Below are positions 56,864-64,000 of a stretch of DNA of 64,000 nucleotides, piece by piece. The notes below the pieces were generated by a model that made no database searches, was not told the origin of the DNA, and saw only the letters and a list, made by a program, of their open reading frames with translations. The stretch comes from Thalassolituus alkanivorans. Its GTDB lineage: Bacteria; Pseudomonadota; Gammaproteobacteria; Pseudomonadales; Oceanobacteraceae. Position numbers and translations under genes: made by a program. How positions within the stretch are numbered: the stretch's first letter is position 1; every line of letters begins with the position of its first letter. The stretch spans positions 382,304 to 446,303 of the forward strand of contig NZ_JAJAEL010000035.1 of assembly GCF_020447205.1 (NCBI RefSeq), written 5' to 3'.

Positions 56864-58477
56864 ATGCGAATCCGCCACCGTTTGATTCTGATGGCTGCAC
56901 TGCCGGCTTTACTGGCCAGTATTATGTTTTTTTACGTCTGGATGCAGATGCCAGTGGTGGTGAATAACGCCACCCGTTTATTTGAACAACGTATGCAGCC
57001 GGTCTGGCTGTTAAGTGGTATCAGCCGCGCTTATGCCGCTAATGTGGTGGATGTTGCTCATCAGAGCCGGGCACAGATGCTGTTATGGGACGACGCAGGC
57101 CAGCGGCTGCAGCAGGCACGCGAGCAGATCGAAAACAACTGGCAGCAATATCTGGCCAGCGGCCTGACCAATACCGAACAGGAAGCCATCAGCCAGCAAG
57201 CCGGTGCTTACGATAAAGCACTGGCGGTGATTACCCGGCTGCAGCAGTTTGTGGCCGAACGCGAGTCGTACAGCATGGGCGGTTATATCGATATGGATAT
57301 GTACCCACAGCTGGCGCCCATGCTGCAGCTGACCGATCAACTGATCAGCCTGCAAAGCGGGCTGGCCGCAGCAGGACAGCAACAGGCGCTGAGCGACACC
57401 CGCGCCACCATCCGCACCATTGCGCTGATGGCAGTGGTAACCATCAGCGCCATGCTGGCACTGGGCTGGTTTGGTTACCGCCGCATTCTTAATCCGTTAC
57501 GGACCATCCGTAACCATGTGATTGGTATCGAACAGAGTAAAGACCTGAGCCGCCGCACCGGCATTAACAGCCAAGACGAGCTGGGCGAACTGGCCGCCGC
57601 CTTCGATAAAATGCTGAGCACTATGGCATCAACCCTGGGCGGTATGCACAGCAACGGTCAGCACCTCAGCCGTGCTGCCGGAACCCTGCTGCAGCTGGCG
57701 CAGGAAACCGGCGAGGTTGCACAGCAGCAGACACAGGAAGCCGCCATCAATGGTCAGCAGATCGCACGGGTGGCGGCAGCAGCAGCAGAAGTACGCAATG
57801 TCGCGCAAAGCGCGGAACAGGCCACGCTGGAAGCCGCGTCCAGAGTTGACGAAGGCAGCAATACGGTACAGCAGCTGGTCAGCACTATTGGCCGCTCCAG
57901 CGAACAGATACGGCAGGCCGCTGATAACGCCGAGTCCCTGCGCCGTCATTCAGAAAATATCGGCAGCGTGCTGGATGTGATCAACAGCATTGCTGAGCAG
58001 ACCAATCTGCTGGCGCTGAACGCCGCGATCGAGGCGGCCCGTGCCGGTGAACAGGGGCGTGGTTTTGCCGTGGTCGCCGATGAAGTACGCACGCTGGCCA
58101 GCCGCACCTCGGCCTCTACCCGCGAGATTCAGCAACTGGTAGACGACCTGCAACAGGGCGCTAACAACACGGCCAGCGGGCTGAATGCCGTAAACCGTCT
58201 GAGTGAAGATATGGTGAATCATGCGCAGCATGCCGGGACGGCCCTGAATGCTATTCAGCAATCGGTCGAGGCCATGCGCCACACCAGCGAGAGTGTATCG
58301 CGCCTCAGCGGTGAACAGTTGGAGTTAAGTCAGAGTATTCAGAGCCGCGGTACAGAGGTGACAGAGCAGTCGCGCCGTACCGAAGAAAAAGCCAGCGAGA
58401 CGAAGCAGCTCAGCCATGAACTGGCTGGCCTGGCAGAACAACAGCGACAGGCACTGTTAGTGTTTAATGTGGACTGA
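56864..58477 (+). CDS. Methyl-accepting chemotaxis protein
   Basis: A 537-residue receptor: membrane helix 1 (about 8-27), a periplasmic four-helix ligand domain (30-180), membrane helix 2 (185-205), HAMP and a cytoplasmic signalling rod with the conserved hairpin tip [19 protein letters not shown] (near 378). It lacks the C-terminal CheR-binding pentapeptide, as many environmental receptors do. The ligand is not known. Confidence 0.94.
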   Translation: MRIRHRLILMAALPALLASIMFFYVWMQMPVVVNNATRLFEQRMQPVWLLSGISRAYAANVVDVAHQSRAQMLLWDDAGQRLQQAREQIENNWQQYLASGLTNTEQEAISQQAGAYDKALAVITRLQQFVAERESYSMGGYIDMDMYPQLAPMLQLTDQLISLQSGLAAAGQQQALSDTRATIRTIALMAVVTISAMLALGWFGYRRILNPLRTIRNHVIGIEQSKDLSRRTGINSQDELGELAAAFDKMLSTMASTLGGMHSNGQHLSRAAGTLLQLAQETGEVAQQQTQEAAINGQQIARVAAAAAEVRNVAQSAEQATLEAASRVDEGSNTVQQLVSTIGRSSEQIRQAADNAESLRRHSENIGSVLDVINSIAEQTNLLALNAAIEAARAGEQGRGFAVVADEVRTLASRTSASTREIQQLVDDLQQGANNTASGLNAVNRLSEDMVNHAQHAGTALNAIQQSVEAMRHTSESVSRLSGEQLELSQSIQSRGTEVTEQSRRTEEKASETKQLSHELAGLAEQQRQALLVFNVD

Positions 58478-58543
58478 TTCTAATCTTAATTTCGTATTGC
58501 TACGACAAAATGGGTCAGATAGGCTGACAAGTCCACTCTTTGG

Positions 58544-58590
58544 CAAAGGTGCTGTTCAGCCCGGCTGGCAGCGCCTTTGTTCCGTTTTTT
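58544..58590 (+). terminator. Probable chemoreceptor terminator
   Basis: CAAAGGTGCTG and CAGCGCCTTTG pair with one G/U, then TTCCGTTTTTT. It lies between convergent genes. Confidence 0.55.
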
Positions 58591-58636
58591 CTGCCTCTCC
58601 TGCCTCTTTCCTGTTTTGTTACTAAAAGCTGCTGCG

Positions 58637-59272
58637 TTAATCAGCCGCCGGCAACCAGTTATCTTCCGGTTTAAAGGTGTCCTGCATAATGTCCGGATGT
58701 TCCTGCTGCAGTTTGAGGGCCATTTCTTCAATTTTGCGGATTTTTTCCCGCGCAAAAGCGACTTCTTCTTCACTGATACCGCCAGCCTCAGCCTGATCAA
58801 TATACTGCTGAATCAGGGCGGTTTTCTGTTTGCTGGCCTCAACAAAGGCGCGGAACATACGCTTTTCCTGACGCTGCTCGTAAGCCAGGTACTGCTCTTC
58901 ATCGGCCAGCTCTTCGGCCGTCGGCATTTCCCGCGGGCGCGAAGGTGACAGTTTCGGCGCACGCGGATCACCGTTAATACGCGCAGCCTGCATACTGGCA
59001 ATGGCATCACTGTTCAGCCGTGGCAGCCAGGCATCCAGCTCGCTGTTATCCAGATCATGGATGGCGTTGTCTGCATTTTTTGCACTGGCAGAATCCGGCG
59101 CAGCCGGTGCCTGCAGTGGTGGCACAACGGTTGGTGTGTAAGCTGGCTCCTCTGTCTGCGGCGAAGCATTGTTCTCACCCACCAGTACATCCACCTGACG
59201 CAGCCACAATAAAGCCGCAATCAGACCAGCACCTGTTCCCAGCAGCAATAGGGTTATGATTTTGGCCTTCAT
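58637..59272 (-). CDS. Membrane-anchored periplasmic helical protein, unknown
   Basis: A 211-residue protein with a single N-terminal membrane helix (4-24), a proline-rich spacer (38-60) and a charged helical region (about 70-205) with heptad-like stretches (AYEQRQEKRMFRAFVEASKQ and EKIRKIEEMALKLQQ). The layout resembles membrane-anchored chaperones such as lipase foldases, although no family signature is seen. It follows the parvulin gene by 8 bases in the same direction, so the two act together. Confidence 0.65.
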   Translation of the reverse strand: MKAKIITLLLLGTGAGLIAALLWLRQVDVLVGENNASPQTEEPAYTPTVVPPLQAPAAPDSASAKNADNAIHDLDNSELDAWLPRLNSDAIASMQAARINGDPRAPKLSPSRPREMPTAEELADEEQYLAYEQRQEKRMFRAFVEASKQKTALIQQYIDQAEAGGISEEEVAFAREKIRKIEEMALKLQQEHPDIMQDTFKPEDNWLPAAD

Positions 59273-59280
59273 CGGTGGTT

Positions 59281-60621
59281 TCAGCTCTGTGGTTGCAGAC
59301 GACGATTAAGGTGAATATCGGCATCGTTGCGCAATTTTTTCTGCAGCGCCTGCAGCTCCCGCTGCAAGGCTGCCCGCGCCAGTTCATGCGAAAGCTCATA
59401 CCGCACGCCTTCATCACTCAGCGGTAAATAACCATCCACCCGCTCATCCACCCAGAGAATTTCGTACACAACATCGCCTTCGTTCTGCGGACTGCGGAAT
59501 GCAGGTGACACTTGCCCGGCAGGTTGCACAAAGGCCACTGAGTGCAGCCAGGTGCGGTCTTTTTCACCGCGTTTAAGCCAGCCCAGCTCGCCGCCTTTAT
59601 CTTTATCAGCGGCAATGGAATAGCGCTTTACTGCATCAGCAAAAGATAAACCGCCGCGGATTTCGGCGACGATGGCATCTGCCTGCGCCTGATCAGCCAC
59701 GCGGATATGCCGCACTTTGGCACGCTCGACCACGCGAAAATCGTCTTTATGTTCGTTATAACCAGCCTGTAATTCAGCGTCGGTAATTCTGGCCGCACGT
59801 GCACGCAGGGCCGGATTATCATCATGAATATCCATATTAATACCCATGCTGGCCAGTAAGCGCTGACGCTGTTCCTGATTCAGAATCACCTGTTGCAGCG
59901 CCTGCCAGTCTGCCTCGCTGAGCTGCTTTTTCGCCCAGTTCAGAACATACAGACCACCGACATATAACCGTGTCTGCTGCTGTAAATAATCAAGATTACC
60001 GCTCTGCAGCGCCAGACGGCCCTGCACATTCTGACGCTGATAAATATCCAGCAGACTGACTTTGCCGCCTTCCGCCAGTTCCGTATTCAGCACAGCAAAA
60101 TCTGCAGCTGCGGTTTTCTGTTCCGGGGTCAGATCAATGGTCAGCCCTGGCTGTAATTTAATCAGCGCATTCAGGCGTTCCACATTCAGTTCAGGATTCC
60201 ACTGCACCAGACTGGAAAAATTTTTCCCCGGCAAGGCGTTCACACTGGCGACAATCTGCTCATTGAAATAGCCACGCAATAAAGCAACCAGACGGTTATG
60301 ACGCTCAACTGCAGCAGCAAAAGCCACGCGGTTTTCCGGATTCAGCTGCCCGGCTGTCAGATGCGTGCGGGCGTATTCCGCCATTAAGGCGTCGTCGAGT
60401 AACTGTTGCAGAATGGTTTGCAGGGTCAGGGTTTTACCGCTGGCCTGCGCGGCTTTCTGCTGTTTATGCAGAAAAATATCCAGCAGGGTACGACTCAGGG
60501 TCAGATCTCCGACACGGGCAATCTGCTCTTCATGTTCCAGACTGTACTGAATGCCTGCCGAGGCCTGGGCAGGCAACAGAAAAGACAGCATAACGGCAAA
60601 GAATACGGCGTATTTTTTCAT
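59281..60621 (-). CDS. Periplasmic parvulin-type peptidyl-prolyl isomerase (SurA-like)
   Basis: A 446-residue exported foldase: a signal peptide ending in ASA, a helical chaperone-like N-terminal part (25-290) and one parvulin domain (about 295-395, with VRHIRVADQAQAD and ADKDKGGELGWLKRGE). SurA has two parvulin domains; this has one. Such proteins help secreted or outer-membrane proteins fold in the periplasm. It precedes the membrane-anchored helical protein in an operon, and lies near the two secreted hydrolase-like genes, separated from them by a terminator at 60696. Confidence 0.85.
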   Translation of the reverse strand: MKKYAVFFAVMLSFLLPAQASAGIQYSLEHEEQIARVGDLTLSRTLLDIFLHKQQKAAQASGKTLTLQTILQQLLDDALMAEYARTHLTAGQLNPENRVAFAAAVERHNRLVALLRGYFNEQIVASVNALPGKNFSSLVQWNPELNVERLNALIKLQPGLTIDLTPEQKTAAADFAVLNTELAEGGKVSLLDIYQRQNVQGRLALQSGNLDYLQQQTRLYVGGLYVLNWAKKQLSEADWQALQQVILNQEQRQRLLASMGINMDIHDDNPALRARAARITDAELQAGYNEHKDDFRVVERAKVRHIRVADQAQADAIVAEIRGGLSFADAVKRYSIAADKDKGGELGWLKRGEKDRTWLHSVAFVQPAGQVSPAFRSPQNEGDVVYEILWVDERVDGYLPLSDEGVRYELSHELARAALQRELQALQKKLRNDADIHLNRRLQPQS

Positions 60622-60695
60622 GGCTTCGTTATAGATCCGGTGGCGGTGTTAACTGGAATAATGACCGGTATGAATGACAAAGTCTTTTTCCGGGC

Positions 60696-60733
60696 AAAAA
60701 AAAGCAGGATGATCCTCACGCAAATCATCCTGC
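60696..60733 (-). terminator. Terminator after the first secreted hydrolase-like gene
   Basis: On the minus strand: GCAGGATGAT, a 10-base loop, ATCATCCTGC and eight T. It lies between the 60856 gene and the parvulin operon, so these are separate transcripts. Confidence 0.9.
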
Positions 60734-60855
60734 AAACACCTGAAACAAAATTTCAGAGTGGGGCCTTCACAACGACTGCTCTGACAATCCATGCCTGAGC
60801 AGCCTTTGTGACCTTGGACAGCAACACCCTGATCAGGCGTCGCTGCCGCTATCCT

Positions 60856-61887
60856 TTAAAAACGATTCGCAGCGTGGTTCAGTACATGCACCGTCATGGC
60901 GATGGCATGTGGAATCACAACCTTGGCAACCTGAGTGCGGTCTGCCGAAGAGGTGCTGCTCAGTACAATACCGCCCTGGCTGTAAGAGATCGCACCACCC
61001 TGAGTCAGCAGAGGACGGATATCTTTCTGGTTAGCCGGAACCGGAGTGAAATCATTCAGGGCTGAAGTCACCAGCGCATCGTTATTCAGATCCAGTGCGG
61101 TGTAGTTGTCTTCTACCCAGCCTTCCCAACCGGAGTGGTTCAGGTCAGAGGTCGTCCAGGTGTGGTGCGGCTGCAGCAGGTCAGTGGTGTGCAGGGTAAA
61201 GCCCAGCATCTGTGCCGTTGGGTTTTTCCAGAATTCGTTGTACCAGTGCTGGCCGAGGTTATCGATCGGCTGGAACGGGATTTTTTCGAAGTCGGCATAC
61301 ATGCCTTTATTGGAACTGCTGCCCTGACGGTAGTTGGCTTCGGTAATACCGTAGCTGTTGTATTCAGAATCTTCGGAGCAGGACCAGAAGAAGCACCAGC
61401 CGGTCATACCGCCTTTACCATCGTCCAGGTGATCACCCACCAGCCAGGTAGCGGCCAGGTTATCCACGGCACCCCAGACGGTCAGCAGATCGTAGTTATA
61501 ACCACCCAGGTCATTACCATGAGCATCACCACCGCGGGTGTGGTTCTGGAAGTGCCAGTAAGAGGTGTACTTCACGATAGAGGCACCTGCGCCCCATACC
61601 GGAGCTTCAACACAATCACCGGTTACCGCACCACAGATAAAGGTGTCAGCAAAATCATCCACATCGTAGGCACCCTGCCCCAGAACTTCAGCAAACTGTT
61701 CCATGCTGTAACCGGCAGCCTGTGCTGCGGCAGCCAGCTTGTTGTATTCGGTGGTATCCGGATGCGCCGCCATGTAACTGATAGCATCTTTAACAATGCG
61801 TTTATGGGTCGGCTGGGTAAATGCTTCAGCATTCATTGCGCCGATGGTCAGGGCTGCGCTGACAGAGAGGGCCAGAGTGTGTTTCAT
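60856..61887 (-). CDS. Secreted zinc-hydrolase-like protein, copy A (phospholipase C/S1-P1 nuclease-like)
   Basis: A 343-residue exported protein (signal ending at AEA, mature start FTQPTHKRIV). The segment 233-259 carries H-x2-D-x5-H and H-x3-E-x3-E (His233, Asp236, His242, His251, Glu255, Glu259), a pattern close to the zinc-binding part of bacterial phospholipase C and S1/P1 nucleases, although the first His-Asp spacing is one residue shorter. Further candidates: His28 and the YWHFQNHT stretch near 112. Four cysteines (85, 92, 165, 170) may form disulfides. By my count 279 of 343 residues equal copy B, with no gaps. Substrate unknown; membrane lipid or nucleic acid is possible. Confidence 0.6.
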   Translation of the reverse strand: MKHTLALSVSAALTIGAMNAEAFTQPTHKRIVKDAISYMAAHPDTTEYNKLAAAAQAAGYSMEQFAEVLGQGAYDVDDFADTFICGAVTGDCVEAPVWGAGASIVKYTSYWHFQNHTRGGDAHGNDLGGYNYDLLTVWGAVDNLAATWLVGDHLDDGKGGMTGWCFFWSCSEDSEYNSYGITEANYRQGSSSNKGMYADFEKIPFQPIDNLGQHWYNEFWKNPTAQMLGFTLHTTDLLQPHHTWTTSDLNHSGWEGWVEDNYTALDLNNDALVTSALNDFTPVPANQKDIRPLLTQGGAISYSQGGIVLSSTSSADRTQVAKVVIPHAIAMTVHVLNHAANRF

Positions 61888-62217
61888 AGTGGATTCGCCT
61901 GTGTGTTTTTGGTCTTACTAAACTCGCACAGCATTGTGAATACCGCGTTGCGCTGCGGTGACGACTCTGAGTCAGAACAATGAATAACGAGTGTGTTTTT
62001 ATTTTTTTAAAACCGTCACGACGACCGTGATGCAGCTAAGACTAATAACTGAGAATGGTCGCCGACAATACGTCGGCTGGCACTTGGCCTGAATGGGCAC
62101 AGATTAATTTCAAACTGTCCCGAACGGTGAATACGGCGACTTTTTTGGACCATCACTAATAATTAAAATATTAATTATAGCGATATAATAGTAATTGGTC
62201 TGACCTTATTTAAAGGC
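61888..62217. other. A/T-rich region between the two hydrolase-like genes
   Basis: About 330 bases, notably A/T-rich near 62150-62215, with an 8-bp A/T inverted repeat (ATAATTAA/TTAATTAT) at 62159-62178. It should hold the promoter of copy A. No gene was recognised. Confidence 0.5.
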
Positions 62218-62250
62218 AAAAAAAACCGGATAATCACAGGATTACCCGGC
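62218..62250 (-). terminator. Terminator after copy B
   Basis: On the minus strand: CCGGGTAATC, a CTGT loop, GATTATCCGG with one G/T pair, then eight T. Copies A and B are thus transcribed separately. Confidence 0.85.
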
Positions 62251-62270
62251 TTGCGGAAATAATTAAAGCC

Positions 62271-63302
62271 TCAGAAACGGTTAGCTGCGTGATTCAGAAT
62301 ATGCACTGTCATCGCAATCGCATGCGGGATAACAATTTCTGCAATTTGCTCACGGTCAGCATCGGCTGTACTGCTCAGCACAATACCACCCTGACCATAA
62401 GAAACAGCTCCACCCTGAGTGAGTAAGGCACGAATATCATGCTGTCCGGCAGCAACCGGTGTGAAGCTGTTCAGCGCAGCACTGACAAGTGCATCATTAT
62501 TCAGTTGCAGAGCACTGTAATTATCTTCCACCCAGGTTTCCCAGCCGGCATGATTCAGGCTGGAGGTTGTCCAGGTATGGTGCGGCTGCAGCAGATCGGT
62601 GGTGTGCAGTACAAAGCCCAGCGTCTGCACCGTTGGCTGATTCCAGAATTCGTTGTACCAGTGCTGACCCAGGTTATCGATCGGCTGGAATGGCATGGTT
62701 TCGAAATCTTCGTACATGCTCTTGCTGGAGCTGCTTCCCTGACGGTAATTCGCTTCGGTTACACCATAGGTGTTGTATTCAGAGTCTTCGTTACAGCTCC
62801 ACCAGTAGCACCAGCCGGTCATGCCACCCGGACCATCATCCAGATGATCGCCTTTCAGCCAGGTTGCGGCCATATTGTCGACATCGCCCCATACGGTCAG
62901 CAGATCGTAGTTATAGCCACCCAGATCGTTGCCATGGGCATCTGCACCACGGGTGTGGTTCTGAAAGTGCCAGTAGGAGGTGTACTTGGCGATGGATGAA
63001 CCCGCCCCCCAGACCGGCGCCTCAACACAGTCACCACTCACGGCGCCACAGATAAACGTATCGGCAAAGTCATCGACATCGTAGGCGCCCTGACCCAGCA
63101 CTTCCGCAAACTGCGCCATGGTGTAGCCCGCAGCCTGAGCCGCCGCCGCCAGCTTATTGTATTCCGTAGTATCCGCATGGGCTGCCATATAGCTGACGGC
63201 GTCCTGCACAATGCGCTTATGGGTTGGCTGGGAGAAGGCCGCAGCATTCAGCGACGAACCCAACAGAGCCACCCCCAGGGTGGTCAGTAAAACCGGTTTC
63301 AT
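62271..63302 (-). CDS. Secreted zinc-hydrolase-like protein, copy B
   Basis: Same length (343) and layout as copy A: signal ending at AAA, mature start FSQPTHKRIV, the zinc-pattern residues at 233-259 unchanged, and all four cysteines kept. Most differences lie in the signal peptide (13 of the first 20 residues) and on the mature surface, so the fold is preserved while the export signals have drifted. This points to an old tandem duplication with both copies under selection. The role is inferred only from the zinc pattern. Confidence 0.6.
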   Translation of the reverse strand: MKPVLLTTLGVALLGSSLNAAAFSQPTHKRIVQDAVSYMAAHADTTEYNKLAAAAQAAGYTMAQFAEVLGQGAYDVDDFADTFICGAVSGDCVEAPVWGAGSSIAKYTSYWHFQNHTRGADAHGNDLGGYNYDLLTVWGDVDNMAATWLKGDHLDDGPGGMTGWCYWWSCNEDSEYNTYGVTEANYRQGSSSSKSMYEDFETMPFQPIDNLGQHWYNEFWNQPTVQTLGFVLHTTDLLQPHHTWTTSSLNHAGWETWVEDNYSALQLNNDALVSAALNSFTPVAAGQHDIRALLTQGGAVSYGQGGIVLSSTADADREQIAEIVIPHAIAMTVHILNHAANRF

Positions 63303-63735
63303 GATTCTTCCTCATTTATGATGATTATTGTTAAGCCGCTCAGGCATATCTGTCTCCTGACTCAGGATGAGCGCAGCAGATGACAAACAGGCTTCGCCTG
63401 AACAGCGGCCGAACCATAAACAAGCAATTTCCTACCAAGCAATATACCAAGTAGTTTTTGGCACAAATGGAGACAGCTTTTTTGTACTTTTGTCTTAATC
63501 GGTGCTCAGTTTTTCCTGATTTACCACTTTTAAAACGGTCGTACAGATTCCTCCGCACCCGCCAATAAACAACCTATACCGATATAAAATGACAAGTGAA
63601 TCAATATCCGGCGATGGAATTTCTATAGCTTCCTCATGCTGATAGTATTCCCGGTACGATGTGCCTGTTGCTTCACCGCCCCGAATTCACAGCCCCAAAG
63701 ACAGAACGCCAGCCAATTACCTGCAGGATGCCCCT
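63303..63735. other. Divergent intergenic region, no gene recognised
   Basis: 433 bases between copy B (-) and the exported protein (+), so it holds both promoters. It is A/T-rich with short direct repeats (ACCAAGCA and ACCAAGTA near 63435-63455). A reverse frame at 63340-63558 has no ribosome site and looks spurious. Confidence 0.45.
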
Positions 63736-64000
63736 ATGAAATTACCCCTGAGTTTTATCTTTCTGACCGCGCTGAGCTCATTCAGCAGTGCTTTTGAGGT
63801 TGGCCGCAATGAATGGACCAACGCCATGACCACAGCACTGCCCAATGCGTTTTGCCAGCCGCAACAGTTTTTCCGTCAGTGTTTTGATATCAGCGAAGCG
63901 CAGTGTATGGAAACGGCGACACAAACCACCCGTCAGTGTCTGCAGCAGTTTTCAGCGCAGTTCCCACAGGTATTTCAGCAACCGGCCGATGGCTCTTACT
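63736..64000 (+). CDS. Start of an exported protein, cut by the window end
   Basis: ATG 63736 opens a frame that runs to the last base (88 codons visible). It begins MKLPLSFIFLTALSSFSSAF, a typical signal peptide, followed by a mature part with four cysteines in the visible portion (FCQPQ, RQCFD, AQCME, RQCLQ) and many Gln and Phe. The fold and family are not recognised. It is divergent from copy B. Confidence 0.6.
   Translation, partial: MKLPLSFIFLTALSSFSSAFEVGRNEWTNAMTTALPNAFCQPQQFFRQCFDISEAQCMETATQTTRQCLQQFSAQFPQVFQQPADGSY

Noticed and set aside
61135-62999. Antisense frames across both hydrolase-like genes
   Set aside because: They mirror strongly biased codons of two near-identical genes, so both being open follows from the duplication.

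Overview
The window looks like chromosomal DNA of a free-living, polar, chemotactic gammaproteobacterium, most likely marine and on the Pseudomonadales/Oceanospirillales side. The reasons are conserved gene orders and protein types, not a database match: fimX next to serB with a divergent YtjB-like membrane gene (as in Pseudomonas); uvrA, an MFS gene and ssb in a row; nrdR-ribD-ribE-ribBA-ribH-nusB-thiL; and arginine succinyltransferase genes. No rRNA, tRNA, insertion sequence, phage gene or CRISPR array was recognised. Genes are dense, with many 1-17 base overlaps and clear intrinsic terminators.

Layout. 1-5072: fimX (5' end outside the window), serB, a small unknown gene and a membrane protein with a decayed cyclase domain. 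5182-6734: a porin and a small phosphate-binding-like periplasmic protein. 6822-13311: DTW protein, uvrA, a VpsT/CsgD-like regulator, a YajR-like transporter and ssb. 13394-18644, all on the minus strand: di-haem peroxidase, moeA, FAH hydrolase, PilZ protein, ettA. 18860-25207: a 1390-residue PAS/GGDEF/EAL protein, an outer-membrane DUF3570-like protein and a PAS-GGDEF cyclase. 25219-28936: a Tat-exported DUF1501 protein and a di-haem lipoprotein. 29195-38918: glyA, three accessory genes, then the nrdR/riboflavin/nusB/thiL block and a DUF1330 gene. 38982-42977: rsgA and small conserved genes. 43067-46403: a MASE1-CHASE hybrid histidine kinase facing a BLUF blue-light receptor. 46540-53224: a class III aminotransferase divergent from an M20 hydrolase-astA-astD-astB operon. 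53279-56532: fumC, a 17-bp tandem repeat, a LysR regulator and its divergent target. 56864-64000: a chemoreceptor, a membrane-anchored helical protein, a parvulin foldase, two near-identical secreted zinc-hydrolase-like proteins and the start of another exported protein.

How the genes work together. Cyclic-di-GMP signalling is the dominant theme: a degenerate binding protein (FimX), a likely c-di-GMP-responsive transcription factor, a PilZ protein, a bifunctional GGDEF/EAL enzyme and a diguanylate cyclase with an intact product-inhibition site. Three signalling genes (18860, 24272, 43067) share a GTCTATACT element just upstream of their starts without a recognisable -35 box, which resembles the stationary-phase sigma (RpoS) -10 element. 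The arginine block lacks the usual astC and astE between its members, while an aminotransferase and an M20 hydrolase sit where those functions are needed. The closing region pairs two tandem secreted proteins with periplasmic folding factors.
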